A stretch of 35,264 nt of DNA, from NCBI GenBank assembly GCA_012032575.1, contig JAAUSP010000008.1, positions 1 to 35,264 of the forward strand, read 5' to 3'. The position numbers were made by a program, and so were the translations under genes. The number at the start of each line of letters is the position of its first letter. The stretch's first letter is position 1. The stretch is from Anaerolineales bacterium. Lineage in GTDB: Bacteria; Chloroflexota; Anaerolineae; 4572-78; J111. The notes beneath the pieces are model-generated. The model saw only the letters and a program-made list of their open reading frames with translations. It did no database searches and was not told where the DNA came from. Shown here piece by piece: positions 24,870 through 33,890 of this stretch.

Positions 24870-27257
24870 ATGAGCAAAGTTTACGTTAAGGTAAGTTCAG
24901 TGCTAATTTTGGCTTTCGTGTGGGGGCTTGTATTTAATCTACAGCATGCTTACGCACAGTGGCCTCCTTTTCGGTTTAACCTGGTTCCGGTTTATGAAAA
25001 TGGTAAGATCACTTATAATTTTACCTTTGCTAATCAGGCAGATTGGCCAATGGCAGACGTGACTATTACGCTGCCTCTGCCGACTGGAACTCGGTTTTTG
25101 AAAGCAGATGCCCAGCCAGGTACCGAGGTTACTTTTGATGGGCAGCAAGTTACCTTTTTTACCTCGGTTTTGCATCAGCCTCTTAGAAATGCCGTATTTG
25201 TGGTTGAAGTCATAGACCCGGCTCAGGTCATTTTTTCAACCCATGCCTGGATTGCCTGGAAGGGCGATCAACCTGGTGATTACCTTACTGAAGATATTTC
25301 GTTTGATAAAACTCAACCACCCTTAGGTTGGACTGGAACCTCCTCACCTCGTCTACTGTTGCGGACTACTGCTTCCGTAACTGCTGGAATTGTTACCTAC
25401 AACATTTATCCCGTTAAGACGGGGCAACTCCGTATGTGGGATGTCAAAATCAATGTGCCTATTCCTGAGGGGGCTACATTTCTTTCTACCGAAACGCCTT
25501 CTGCTTTTTCGGCCAATTTTGCTGGAAACGAAGTGTCGTATTTTACAACAGAATTGGGAAATCAAACTGAACCCGTATCTCTCATCCTGAAAGTTTCTAC
25601 AGCCGAAGTGTCCACGCCTTTTGTGGTCATGTATGCCTGGGCGAGTTGGAAAAATGCAGGCCGAAATGTGGGGCGGCTTATCCCTGCTCAGGAGGAAACC
25701 CGTAGTGGTGATATTGTGGTACAACCTAATATGCCACAGTTTATCCTCTCTGATCGCATCGGTGATGTGCCATTTAGCGAATATGATCTAACCAGTATTG
25801 CTCTGGGGTCAGATAGTGCTGACCTTAAATTCGTAGTGTATACTGCCGGGAAATTAGGACCAGTCGGCAAAAAGTTAATATATAACTTGTATATTGATCA
25901 GGATTGCCGCCTGGATACAGGGCAGGAGCGGAATGATCTGGGCAGTGATTATCTAATCCGGTATGAGCACGATAAAGGTCGTGCTAACTTTAACACTTGG
26001 GATATGGCGCAGCAAAGATGGGCCTGGGTTCAGCCTCTTCAATTTAGCCGTTCAGCCGATGAACAACAATTCACGATACGGATTCCAAACAATTTACTGG
26101 CAAATAGCCTCCAATTCTGTTGGCAAGCCGCAGCTACATACACCGACCCTGCCTTTCCCGTGAATCCACCGACCGATATAACTGCACTGACTCGATATGA
26201 AGCCATACCTGCGACCTCAATTGCAACAGTTCCTCTTGCTTCGTCTGATGCATTAGCGCTAGTGGAGAGATCTGAAAATGATACAAATACTTCGCCCGAA
26301 GAGTTAAGCGACACCGGTGTGGACTCATCAGATAAGGGTATAAACGGTAAATTAGCTATACCTTTCGATAACGGCTACACTCGTTACGATGTCCACATTT
26401 TCTCTTTGTCCACTGGTCAAGAGATATGGCAAATCCCTAATGCTCGTCAGCCCAAATTCCGCTTTGATGGTCAACGTTTGCTAATTAACCACGAAGGTGG
26501 CGGAGTAGAGAATATTTTTGAGTATAATCTGCTTGATGGTACAGAAAAGCAGGTTAGCAATTGGCCCGAAGACTCTTATCCTTCTTATGACTCGTGGGGT
26601 AATCGGTTAGTTTTTGCCAATTCCAACCTTATTATCAGTGCTAACGGAACTCGCCAGCCTTTTATCTTTGTACAGTGTGGCTTAATACCACCTTACCTGG
26701 AAACAGAAGCCCGCTGCCGCGATATTCCTTCATTGGGTGTTCTGGTCCCCGCCGGTCAAATGGGTGAAATCCAGGGAACTCATCCGGTTTGGACCAGCAA
26801 TGATATGATTGCCTATAAAGGCTGCAACACCTGGGCCGGTTCGCGGCTGTGTGGAATCTACCTGGTTCCTTCGGCCTCGACCAAGGGCTTTAGCGATGGG
26901 TTTATCCCCCGACAATTGACGCGCGACACCAGTGATATTCCTTCGGATAGCAAAGGAAACCTGATTGCTTTTACTTCGCGCCGCGATGGTAACTGGGAAG
27001 CTTATGTGATGGACCTGAACGGCGACGGGATAAGGAACTTGTCAAATAGTCCCGACTCCGACGACGGTCTTCCGGCTATCTCTCCCGATGGTTATTGGGT
27101 TGCATTTGTTTCTAATCGGGGTGGGCAGTGGGCGGTATGGGCTGCACCTGTTGCCGGCGGCGACGCCCAAAAGCTGTTCGATCTGCCAACCAATGCCCCG
27201 TGGGGTAGTGGTGATCGAGACTGGACTAACGAGCGTATTTCCTGGGGACCTAACTGA
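24870..27257 (+). CDS. Secreted protein with DUF11-like domains and C-terminal PD40 beta-propeller
   Basis: The 795-residue protein has a signal peptide ending HAYAQ. Two DUF11-like beta domains follow (ITYNFTFANQADWPMADVTITLPLPTGT and VTYNIYPVKTGQLRMWDVKINVPIPEGA, about residues 45-130 and 165-250). A central beta-sandwich (PQFILSDRIGDVP to RYEAIPAT) resembles CBM9/DOMON-type domains. The last third contains PD40/TolB-like blades (NLIAFTSRRDGNWEAYVMDLNGDG, YWVAFVSNRGGQWAVWAAP). It may sense or bind surface polymer or lie in the envelope as a scaffold. It follows the algD-like gene by 25 bp, so the pair is probably co-transcribed. No C-terminal YLPLI tail is present. Confidence 0.7.
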   Translation: MSKVYVKVSSVLILAFVWGLVFNLQHAYAQWPPFRFNLVPVYENGKITYNFTFANQADWPMADVTITLPLPTGTRFLKADAQPGTEVTFDGQQVTFFTSVLHQPLRNAVFVVEVIDPAQVIFSTHAWIAWKGDQPGDYLTEDISFDKTQPPLGWTGTSSPRLLLRTTASVTAGIVTYNIYPVKTGQLRMWDVKINVPIPEGATFLSTETPSAFSANFAGNEVSYFTTELGNQTEPVSLILKVSTAEVSTPFVVMYAWASWKNAGRNVGRLIPAQEETRSGDIVVQPNMPQFILSDRIGDVPFSEYDLTSIALGSDSADLKFVVYTAGKLGPVGKKLIYNLYIDQDCRLDTGQERNDLGSDYLIRYEHDKGRANFNTWDMAQQRWAWVQPLQFSRSADEQQFTIRIPNNLLANSLQFCWQAAATYTDPAFPVNPPTDITALTRYEAIPATSIATVPLASSDALALVERSENDTNTSPEELSDTGVDSSDKGINGKLAIPFDNGYTRYDVHIFSLSTGQEIWQIPNARQPKFRFDGQRLLINHEGGGVENIFEYNLLDGTEKQVSNWPEDSYPSYDSWGNRLVFANSNLIISANGTRQPFIFVQCGLIPPYLETEARCRDIPSLGVLVPAGQMGEIQGTHPVWTSNDMIAYKGCNTWAGSRLCGIYLVPSASTKGFSDGFIPRQLTRDTSDIPSDSKGNLIAFTSRRDGNWEAYVMDLNGDGIRNLSNSPDSDDGLPAISPDGYWVAFVSNRGGQWAVWAAPVAGGDAQKLFDLPTNAPWGSGDRDWTNERISWGPN

Positions 27258-27267
27258 CTTTAGGATC

Positions 27268-27304
27268 CCAAAGCTTGCTTTGGCTTTTCCAATGCAAGCT
27301 TTGG
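27268..27304. terminator. Inverted repeat between convergent genes, probable terminator
   Basis: CCAAAGCTTGC (27268-27278) and GCAAGCTTTGG (27294-27304) form an 11-bp perfect stem with a 15-nt loop, between a + strand gene ending at 27257 and a - strand gene ending at 27333. There is no clear T run on the + side. Confidence 0.5.
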
Positions 27305-27332
27305 ACTGCATTTCGTCCTCAAGCTGTCCAAT

Positions 27333-28423
27333 TTAGGGAATAATAAAGGTTTTCAACCGCTCCTCATCCACCGTAACCCCCGCCAGTGCATCGAGGTCAA
27401 GATAGCCCTCTCTCAACTCAATCGGCCGATTGACAATCTCATCCTCTAACTTGAGGAAAAAACTCAACTCCGAAGGATGCTCAATCCCGGTCAGGCCGGC
27501 AAAAATGGCCGCGCGAATGGTCCCAATGGTAGAACTGGCTTGTGAACCGACCATAACCCCCTTATCGTGCTGCCGGGCGGCGGCCAGCATTTGCAGCGAT
27601 TGAGTGTAGCCGGTGCGGGCTGTTTTGATATTGAGGATGTCAAAGGTGTCAAAGTGCAATTCGCGGGCCAGATCACGCGGGGTAAAAGTGCTGTCGTCGG
27701 CGATGAGGGGCAGAATTTGGGCGGCGCGCAGTTTGGCCCGTTCGGAGATCAGTTCAACCGGCAGCGGCTCCTCGACATATAAAATTCCCAAATCGGCCAG
27801 TTGACGTAACTGCGCCGGGGACTCCTCCGCCCGGAGACCTTCGTTCGCATCGGCATACAACTCAAGCTGACTGCCGGCAAACTCGACCTGCAACTGGCGA
27901 ATGAGCGCCAGATCATCCGCCAGATTGCGCCCGACCTTGACCTTGAGCACCCGCACGCCCCGCTCATAAACCGCTTTGGCCTCGGCCAGCATAGTCGCCG
28001 GGTCGGAAATGCCCAGGATATAGGAAACTTTGATTTTACGGGTGGGTGGGTTCAGATAGTCGAGCAAACTCTGCCCCTGACAGGCCGCCAAAGCGTCGTG
28101 CAGGGCCATGTCCAGCGCCCCTTTGGCCGTGTGGTTGTTGGCAATGGTCGCCATGTGCCGGTTGGCCCCGGCTAAATCGGCGACATCCAACCCTGTCAAT
28201 TGGGGGGCAAAATGTTTTGAATAATAACCTGGACCGACTCGGAGGTTTCGCCGTAAATGGTGGGACGGGGTGTAGCTTCGGCCAGACCGACCTGGCCGGT
28301 GTCGGTCACCACCCGGACGAGCACGTGCTCCAGAGCGTCCATCCGGCTGGCTTTGCCCCAGCTTAACGCGCCGGCCATGGGCAGCCGAAAGGGAATAGTT
28401 TCAATCTGGGCAATTTTTGGCAT
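27333..28423 (-). CDS. Enolase-superfamily (muconate-lactonizing subgroup) epimerase, probable dipeptide epimerase; one-base frameshift
   Basis: Reading from 28423, the first frame covers the capping N-terminal domain (IETIPFRLPMAGALSWG, EATPRPTIYGET) and stops at 28196. Restoring one base in the six-G run 28202-28207 gives ILPPQLTGLDVADLAG and joins it to the barrel domain, about 363 residues in total. The barrel has the MLE-subgroup residues: the KxK pair in VLKVKVG, Asp in YADANEG, Glu in YVEEPL, Asp in ADDSTFT and the second-side Lys in ILNIKTARTG. These ligands bind Mg2+ and the two lysines flank the substrate. L-Ala-D/L-Glu epimerase is the likeliest role, but other substrates fit. It starts 5 bp after the stop of the upstream ATPase gene. 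Confidence 0.75.
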
Positions 28424-28428
28424 AAGGT

Positions 28429-29253
28429 TTATGGTTCCAGCCAGCGGGCAATCTTTTCCGCAACCACTCGGGCCGGGTGGGCGGCGGTGTCAACCACCAG
28501 CACCTGCTGCGGGGGCAGCGTCCGGGTCAGGTGAACCCGCGCCGTGCTGGAGTCATAATTGCGGCGCTCTTTGACAATAATCGAAATCTTCTGGACCACC
28601 TCATCCACCGGAATTTGAGCCAGCCGAGCACCCGTAGCAATCTGTTGCAGGGTTTCTTCGCTAAAAACGGCTTCCACACTTGGCACGTTTTGCAAAGCCG
28701 CCATCAAATCCTGGCTGGCCAGCAAACCGGCTTGAACTTTGCTGGTGGTCATATCAAAAACATCGCCCCGATTCAACAGGCGGGTGAGGCGGATGGTATC
28801 GGGGGCGTCCAGCACCACAAAGCGGGCCAGGGGGAAAAAAGTAACGGCATGTTGAACCTCGTTCAGGCCACGCAGCCCATCGAAAATAAGCAGGGGTTGG
28901 GCCGTCTTGGGGTTGATAACCACTCGGCTCAAGGCGTGGGCCATCCCGCCGGGAAATTTGTCTCGATAGCGAGCGGTGTACTCAAAACGCTCCAACCGGT
29001 CGGTTACGGGGCCAACCGGCTTCCCTGCTTCAACTTGAAGCGAGGTGATAATGATCTGATCGGTAACATCGCGCCGGTTGGGTAACAGGGTAAAATTGAG
29101 ACCGTTTTCCGGCAGCAAGTCCAACACAGTTGACTTACCCACTCCGGTCAGGCCAACCATAATCACCAGGGGTAATTCAACCAGATATCGAAAACCGACC
29201 GGGATAGTATCGCCCTCCAGGGCAAAGGCCACAGCTTCGGTCAAAAATTTCAT
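28429..29253 (-). CDS. P-loop NTPase / putative kinase
   Basis: ATG 29253 is the likely start (AAGAGGG about 8 nt upstream); the longer frame to 29373 would cross the divergent promoter region. The 274-residue protein has a Walker A motif GLTGVGKST near residue 40, a Walker B-like LLIFDGLRG, and FVVLDAPDTIRLTRLLNRGD, resembling the LID region of small-molecule kinases. The C-terminal RRNYDSSTARVHL and LVVDTAAHPARVVAEKIARWL look like the end of a dephospho-CoA-kinase or nucleotide-kinase fold. The substrate is unknown. It is the first gene of a two-gene operon with the epimerase. Confidence 0.6.
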   Translation of the reverse strand: MKFLTEAVAFALEGDTIPVGFRYLVELPLVIMVGLTGVGKSTVLDLLPENGLNFTLLPNRRDVTDQIIITSLQVEAGKPVGPVTDRLERFEYTARYRDKFPGGMAHALSRVVINPKTAQPLLIFDGLRGLNEVQHAVTFFPLARFVVLDAPDTIRLTRLLNRGDVFDMTTSKVQAGLLASQDLMAALQNVPSVEAVFSEETLQQIATGARLAQIPVDEVVQKISIIVKERRNYDSSTARVHLTRTLPPQQVLVVDTAAHPARVVAEKIARWLEP

Positions 29254-29334
29254 AGGTTTTGCCCTCTTTTCTGGGCGGGATTTTACCTCAAAACAACAAA
29301 AAAGCCATTTTTGAGGATGGGTTACAATTTTAGT

Positions 29335-29363
29335 TTGCGACCCCCTCCCATCCATGCTACAAT
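29335..29363 (+). promoter_or_regulatory. Sigma70-type promoter for the first S41 protease gene
   Basis: TTGCGA (29335-29340), a 17-bp spacer and TACAAT (29358-29363) predict a start near 29370. An ATG at 29379 would leave almost no leader, so the ATG at 29406 with GGAAAG upstream is favoured. Confidence 0.5.
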
Positions 29364-29405
29364 TTTCCCACATACTAAATGTATATTTTTTCTGGAAAGC
29401 GGCCT

Positions 29406-30593
29406 ATGCAAATTGCGATTAAGATTGCCCTGACAACCCTGATTGCCCTGTTCATCTTCATGATGGGGGCCGGGGCTGGTTACGCTGTCCGTGATTATGT
29501 GGTTGACGACCAGCCGGATGAGACCGAGCTTGACTCACTGACCCTGTATTGGGAAGTCTGGCACCGGGTGGAGGAACAGTTCTACGGTGAAGTACCCAAC
29601 GGCCCGATTGCTACCTACGGGGCAATCCGGGGGGCGCTGGCAACCCTGAACGATCCCTACACTTTATTCATCGAACCGGAGCCGGCGGCGGAAGAAAAAG
29701 CCCAACTGGAGGGTCAATTTGGCGGCATTGGTGCTTTTATCCAGCGCGACGAAGCGGGCAAGGTCATCCTGGACCCGATGCCCGATCAGGCCGCCGAAAA
29801 AGCCGGACTGCTGAAAGGTGACATTTTACTGGCCGTGGATGGCCGGCCTGTCACCCCCGAAATGCCGACCGAAGATATTATCAAGTGGATCAAGGGCGAA
29901 ATTGGCACCACCGTTATTATAACGATTCAACGCGCCGGAGTCGAAGAACCGCTTGACATCACCATCGAGCGCGCCCCCATCGAAACCCCCAGCGCGCAGT
30001 GGCGAATTTTGGAAGAAGCCCCTAAAATTGGCTATATCCAATTGACCTCTTTTACCGAGCGCAGCAACAAGGAGTTGAATCGCGCTTTTGATGAGTTGTC
30101 GCAGCAGGGAGCCGAGTCCTACATTTTGGATTTGCGGAACAACGGCGGCGGTTTGTTGGAAACAGCGGTAGATGTCGCCAGCCAATTTCTGCGAGAAGGG
30201 GTGGTGCTGCGGGAGGACCGCAAAAGTGAAGGCGAGCGCGTTTATGATGTGCGCGCCGGGGGCAAGGCTTTGGACCAACCCCTGGTGCTGCTGGTCAACG
30301 GCGGCACCGCCAGCGCCAGCGAGATTGTGGCCGGAGCCTTGCAGGATTACAAACGAGCCATCCTCATTGGTGAAAAAACTTTTGGCAAGGGCAGTGTCCA
30401 GTTGATTTATGAACTGTCAGATGCTTCGCGTCTGCATGTTACCGTAGCAAAATGGTTCACTCCCAACAATAATGCTATTGATGGCAAGGGTTTAATCCCC
30501 GATATTGAAGTCCTGATTTCTGAAGAAGACCGGGCCAATAATCGTGATCCGCAGTTGGAGCGGGCCGTCACATTTTTGAAAGAAGAGAAGTAG
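29406..30593 (+). CDS. S41 (CtpA-type) carboxy-terminal processing protease 1
   Basis: The 395-residue protein (start ATG 29406, SD GGAAAG) has an N-terminal membrane anchor (IAIKIALTTLIALFIFMMGAGAGYAV), then an S41 N-terminal helical region (YWEVWHRVEEQFYG). A PDZ domain follows (GGIGAFI to DITIERAPI, about residues 100-190), then the catalytic domain. The Ser/Lys dyad is Ser303 in GGTASASEI and Lys328 in TFGKGSVQL. It faces the outside of the membrane and trims or degrades exported proteins. The second S41 gene follows after 73 bp and is a paralog. Confidence 0.9.
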   Translation: MQIAIKIALTTLIALFIFMMGAGAGYAVRDYVVDDQPDETELDSLTLYWEVWHRVEEQFYGEVPNGPIATYGAIRGALATLNDPYTLFIEPEPAAEEKAQLEGQFGGIGAFIQRDEAGKVILDPMPDQAAEKAGLLKGDILLAVDGRPVTPEMPTEDIIKWIKGEIGTTVIITIQRAGVEEPLDITIERAPIETPSAQWRILEEAPKIGYIQLTSFTERSNKELNRAFDELSQQGAESYILDLRNNGGGLLETAVDVASQFLREGVVLREDRKSEGERVYDVRAGGKALDQPLVLLVNGGTASASEIVAGALQDYKRAILIGEKTFGKGSVQLIYELSDASRLHVTVAKWFTPNNNAIDGKGLIPDIEVLISEEDRANNRDPQLERAVTFLKEEK

Positions 30594-30666
30594 TCAATAG
30601 ATTTTGAGGAAGCTGCATTCACCGAATTGAAACAAGCCCTCTTGGGTTAAAGAAGAAGGTGTTTTG

Positions 30667-31944
30667 ATGCAACGTCTCCCTAAACTACTGCTGATGATTG
30701 GTCTTGCCGGAATTGTCACCTTTGGCTCTTTTTTGGCCGGGATGGTCTATTACGCTAATTTTCTGGCCGCACCCCAGTTAGCGGCAGCTCCTGCCTTTGA
30801 GACAGGTATCCTCTTGAGTCAGCGACCAGAGCCAAACACCGCCGGCGTGCCCGACGAATTCAATACTTTTTGGGAGGCATGGTCATTTTTAGACGATCAG
30901 TTTTACGGCGAAGTTCCCTCAGACAGTGAACGGGTGTATGGCGCTATTCGGGGTATGGTGAATGCTTTTGATGACCAGCATACTGCCTTTATTGACCCGG
31001 CCCGCGCCGCAGTGATGAGCGAAAATATCAGAGGTAGTTTTGAGGGCATCGGGGCCACCATCCGCCTGAATGAAATTGACCAGTTGGTGGTGGTTGAAGC
31101 GCTGCCTGACCGGCCTGCTTTCAAAGCCGGATTGCACCCAGGGGACGTAATCTTGAAAATAGATGATGGCTCGGTCAAAGGGTTGAGCCTGTACGAGGCG
31201 GTCAGCCTGATTCGTGGACCGGCCGGCTCGTCAGTTGTGTTGACCATCGAGCGTGAGGCAGAGCCGGAAGTATTCCAGGTAGAGGTGGTCCGGGCCAAAA
31301 TCGAAATCCAGATTGTCGAAGCCCAACTACTGCCCGATGCCCCCGAAATAGGCTATGTTAAACTGGCTCAGTTCAGCAATGGCGCCGCCAGAAAAGTGGC
31401 CCGCGCCATAAAAACTTTGCGGGATCAGGGCGCTACGGCTATCATCTTCGATTTGCGCAGCAATCCCGGCGGCTTGTTGTCCGAAGCGGTCGAGGTGAGC
31501 AGCCTCTTTGTAGCTGAGGGAACAGTGGTGATTGAAAAGTTGAAGGATGGCCAGCAGAAAAAATTTGAAGCCGGCAACCACCCCCACGTTGCGACCGATG
31601 TGCCGCTGGTGGTGCTGGTCAACGGCGGCAGCGCCAGCGCCAGCGAGATTGTCGCCGGAGCCATGCAGGATTTGCAGCGGGCTGCCCTTATCGGCGAGCA
31701 GACCTTTGGCAAAGGTACGGTCCAACTGCCGCACGATTTGTCGGACGGCTCCGAATTGCGGGTAACGATTGCCGAATGGCTGACCCCCGCTTCGCGCCAG
31801 ATCCACGGCCAGGGTATCACCCCTGATGTTATCGTCGAAATGACCGCCACCGACACCGAACAGGAATTGGACCCGCAACTCGATGCGGCGGTTGAATATT
31901 TGCAGCAATCGTCGCCTATGTCACTAAACGAGTCAACCCAATAA
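30667..31944 (+). CDS. S41 (CtpA-type) carboxy-terminal processing protease 2
   Basis: The 425-residue protein starts at ATG 30667 (GAAGGTG upstream; TTG 30664 is a poorer start). It has an N-terminal transmembrane anchor (LLLMIGLAGIVTFGSFLAGMVYYANFL), an S41 helical region (FWEAWSFLDDQFYGEV), a PDZ domain (GSFEGIGATI to VEVVRAKI) and the catalytic domain. Ser324 (GGSASASEIVAGA) and Lys349 (TFGKGTVQL) form the dyad, 25 residues apart as in other CtpA enzymes. It is clearly related to the preceding gene and likely arose by tandem duplication. Confidence 0.9.
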   Translation: MQRLPKLLLMIGLAGIVTFGSFLAGMVYYANFLAAPQLAAAPAFETGILLSQRPEPNTAGVPDEFNTFWEAWSFLDDQFYGEVPSDSERVYGAIRGMVNAFDDQHTAFIDPARAAVMSENIRGSFEGIGATIRLNEIDQLVVVEALPDRPAFKAGLHPGDVILKIDDGSVKGLSLYEAVSLIRGPAGSSVVLTIEREAEPEVFQVEVVRAKIEIQIVEAQLLPDAPEIGYVKLAQFSNGAARKVARAIKTLRDQGATAIIFDLRSNPGGLLSEAVEVSSLFVAEGTVVIEKLKDGQQKKFEAGNHPHVATDVPLVVLVNGGSASASEIVAGAMQDLQRAALIGEQTFGKGTVQLPHDLSDGSELRVTIAEWLTPASRQIHGQGITPDVIVEMTATDTEQELDPQLDAAVEYLQQSSPMSLNESTQ

Positions 31945-31953
31945 ACAAGAGGC

Positions 31954-32001
31954 TTTGAAGGTTGCCAACCTTCAAACCTTCAACTTTCCAACTTTCCAAC
32001 T
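31954..32001 (+). repeat. Inverted repeat and 8-bp tandem repeats before smpB
   Basis: TTTGAAGGTT-GCC-AACCTTCAAA (31954-31976) is a perfect 10-bp stem with no T run after it. It is followed by degenerate 8-bp repeats (CAACCTTC, AAACCTTC, AACTTTCC, AACTTTCC) that run to the ATG of smpB, leaving no visible Shine-Dalgarno sequence. Confidence 0.65.
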
Positions 32002-32475
32002 ATGAGTGACCAACCTGTCAAAGTTATTGCCAGTAATCGAAAAGCCCGCCATGATTATCACATTGAAGATACGTTTGAAGCGGGTATAGTTCTGACCGGC
32101 AGCGAGATCAAATCAATCCGGGCCAGACAAGTCAACTTGAGCGATGGCTATGCTGCCATTCGCAACGGTGAGGTATGGCTGCTGAATGCTCACATTGCCC
32201 CCTACCATCAGGCCAGCTACGAAAACCACGAACCGCGCCGTGACCGCAAATTGTTGATGCATCGTCGTGAAATTAACCGGCTGACCGGCAAATTGCAGGA
32301 AAAAGGGCTAACCCTGATCCCGCTGCAAATCTATCTCAAAAACAGCCGGGCTAAAGTTGAATTGGGGTTGGCTCGAGGTAAAAAATTACACGATAAACGC
32401 GAATCCGTCCGGGAACGAGACGACCAGCGCCAGATGGCCCGTGCCATGGGACGACGACTAAAAGGAGTAGATTGA
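32002..32475 (+). CDS. smpB: SsrA (tmRNA)-binding protein SmpB
   Basis: A 157-residue protein with every SmpB landmark: NRKARHDYHIEDTFEAGIVLTGSEIKSIR, LSDGYAAIRNGEVWLLNAHIAPY, HEPRRDRKLLMHRREI and the basic C-terminal tail KKLHDKRESVRERD. With tmRNA it rescues stalled ribosomes and tags unfinished proteins for proteolysis. The stop overlaps the start of the next gene by one base (TGATG). No tmRNA gene is visible in the window. There is no obvious Shine-Dalgarno site, because a short repeat array abuts the start. Confidence 0.95.
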   Translation: MSDQPVKVIASNRKARHDYHIEDTFEAGIVLTGSEIKSIRARQVNLSDGYAAIRNGEVWLLNAHIAPYHQASYENHEPRRDRKLLMHRREINRLTGKLQEKGLTLIPLQIYLKNSRAKVELGLARGKKLHDKRESVRERDDQRQMARAMGRRLKGVD

Positions 32476-33804
32476 TGGCGGCCAACCCGTTTCAATTCAA
32501 ACATTACCACCCGCGCCCGCTGGAAATTATTGATACCACCCTGCGTGAAGGCTCGCAAAGCTCGCTGCTGCACGACCATTACAAATATTTTTCAATCAAA
32601 TGATAAGGTAGAGATTGCCCGTGCCCTGATTGTGTTTGGGGTTAAGTTTATTGAACTGTTTGCGCCCATTGTCAGCCCGCAAGAGCGCGATGATTTTGCC
32701 GCCATTAAGGCAGTGCGGGATGAGTTGATTATGCAAAAGGGCTACACCTTTTTGCTGGCCCACGTGCGCTGCCACCCCGACGACATCGCTTCGGCGATTG
32801 AGGCCGGGGCCGATGGGCTTAATTTCTATATCGGCCTGTCCGAAACATCGCGCATGTACAATCATGGCCGCGATTTGGAAGAGTTGACCCGGCGAGCCAG
32901 ATTACTCCTGGAAGAGGTGCGCCGCCATCACCCGGAATTGATTCTGCGCTTCAGCGGCGAAGATGCCTTTCGCACCCCTGAGCCGCATCTTTTCCAGGTT
33001 TATGATGAAATTGTGCCTTTTGTGGACCGCCTCGGCACGCCCGACACGGTAGGGGTCGCAACGCCGACTGGCGTTGTGCAGCGCATCAAAGCCCTGCGTG
33101 AGCGTTACCCCACCATGAACTTTGAAGGACATTTCCACGATGATCGTGGATTTGGCCTGATTAATGCTCTGGAAGCGGTCAAGAGTGGGATGCGCTATAT
33201 CAATACCACTTTGCTGGGCGTCGGCGAGCGCTCCGGCATCACTTCGATGACGGCCCTGTTTTTCAATCTTTACATTGACAAAGCCTATGACCACCTCGAA
33301 GGCTACAATCTGCGCGGCTCCTACCCCATCAATGTGATGTTTGCTTCCAAGCTGAAAAAGTTGGTCCCCTCCAAAGAGCCGGTCAGTTTGACCAACCGCA
33401 CCCACACCGCCGGCGTTCACCAGAAGGCCCTGCTCAACAACGCCGGCACCTACGAAGCTTTTCCGCTGGACCAGTTTGGCGTCAGCGAGTCGGAAGTGCT
33501 GTTGGGGCCGTTGAGCGGCTGGAATATTGTCCATTACTTCCTCAAAGAAATTAAGGGCTACAACCTCGACGAGGGTACAGCCCGGCAAATTGCGGCAGTT
33601 TTCAAAGAACGGGTTTACAACATCGGGCCAAACGACTCGCCTACCGAGATTCTCATCGAAATCGCCGAAAATCAGTTCGGCCTGAGCCACATCACCGTGC
33701 CGGAACGCTTCAAAGATAACATTCTGCAACGCCTGGACGCCGATCAGCAAGCCGAAATCGCCGAAACCTATGGCCGCGATGCCGCCGTCAGCCTGAAACG
33801 ATGA
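32475..33804 (+). CDS. Homocitrate synthase / 2-isopropylmalate synthase family enzyme (one-base frameshift)
   Basis: ATG 32475 opens a frame that reads PLEIIDTTLREGSQSSLLHDHYKYF and then stops. Deleting one T from the five-T run 32588-32592 restores YKYFQSNDKVEIARALIVFG and a protein of 442 residues. It is a DRE-TIM metallolyase: the catalytic DTTLREG loop, RFSGEDAFR, VGVATPTG, the metal His pair in EGHFHDDRG and GVGERSGIT. It condenses acetyl-CoA with a 2-oxoacid. The downstream aconitase-family gene fits either homocitrate (lysine via 2-aminoadipate) or isopropylmalate (leucine) chemistry. The ending lacks the LeuA allosteric domain, which slightly favours homocitrate or citramalate-type enzymes. 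Confidence 0.75.
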
Positions 33805-33843
33805 CGCGAAGATAGGTGAGGCGAAGCGTAAAGCATAACGCAA

Positions 33844-33887
33844 AAATCGTAAATCCGCCGAAGGCGCGCAAAGCGAAATCGTAAATC
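33844..33887. repeat. Direct repeat AAATCGTAAATC, two copies
   Basis: AAATCGTAAATC occurs at 33844-33855 and 33876-33887, 32 bp apart. The 86-bp gap between the synthase gene and the dehydratase gene also contains GCGAAG/GCGAAA-type short repeats. No terminator is visible. Confidence 0.6.
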
Positions 33888-33890
33888 AAA

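Noticed and set aside
28477..29085. 202-codon open frame on the + strand opposite the P-loop NTPase
   Set aside because: It lies wholly antisense to a gene with clear Walker motifs and has no domain signature or ribosome site.
31945..32001. Inverted repeat before smpB as an intrinsic terminator
   Set aside because: The stem is good but is followed by C/A-rich repeats rather than a T run, so termination is doubtful.
32902..33843. 313-codon open frame on the - strand opposite the homocitrate-synthase-like gene
   Set aside because: It is a shadow of a well-conserved metallolyase gene, with composition following the opposite strand.
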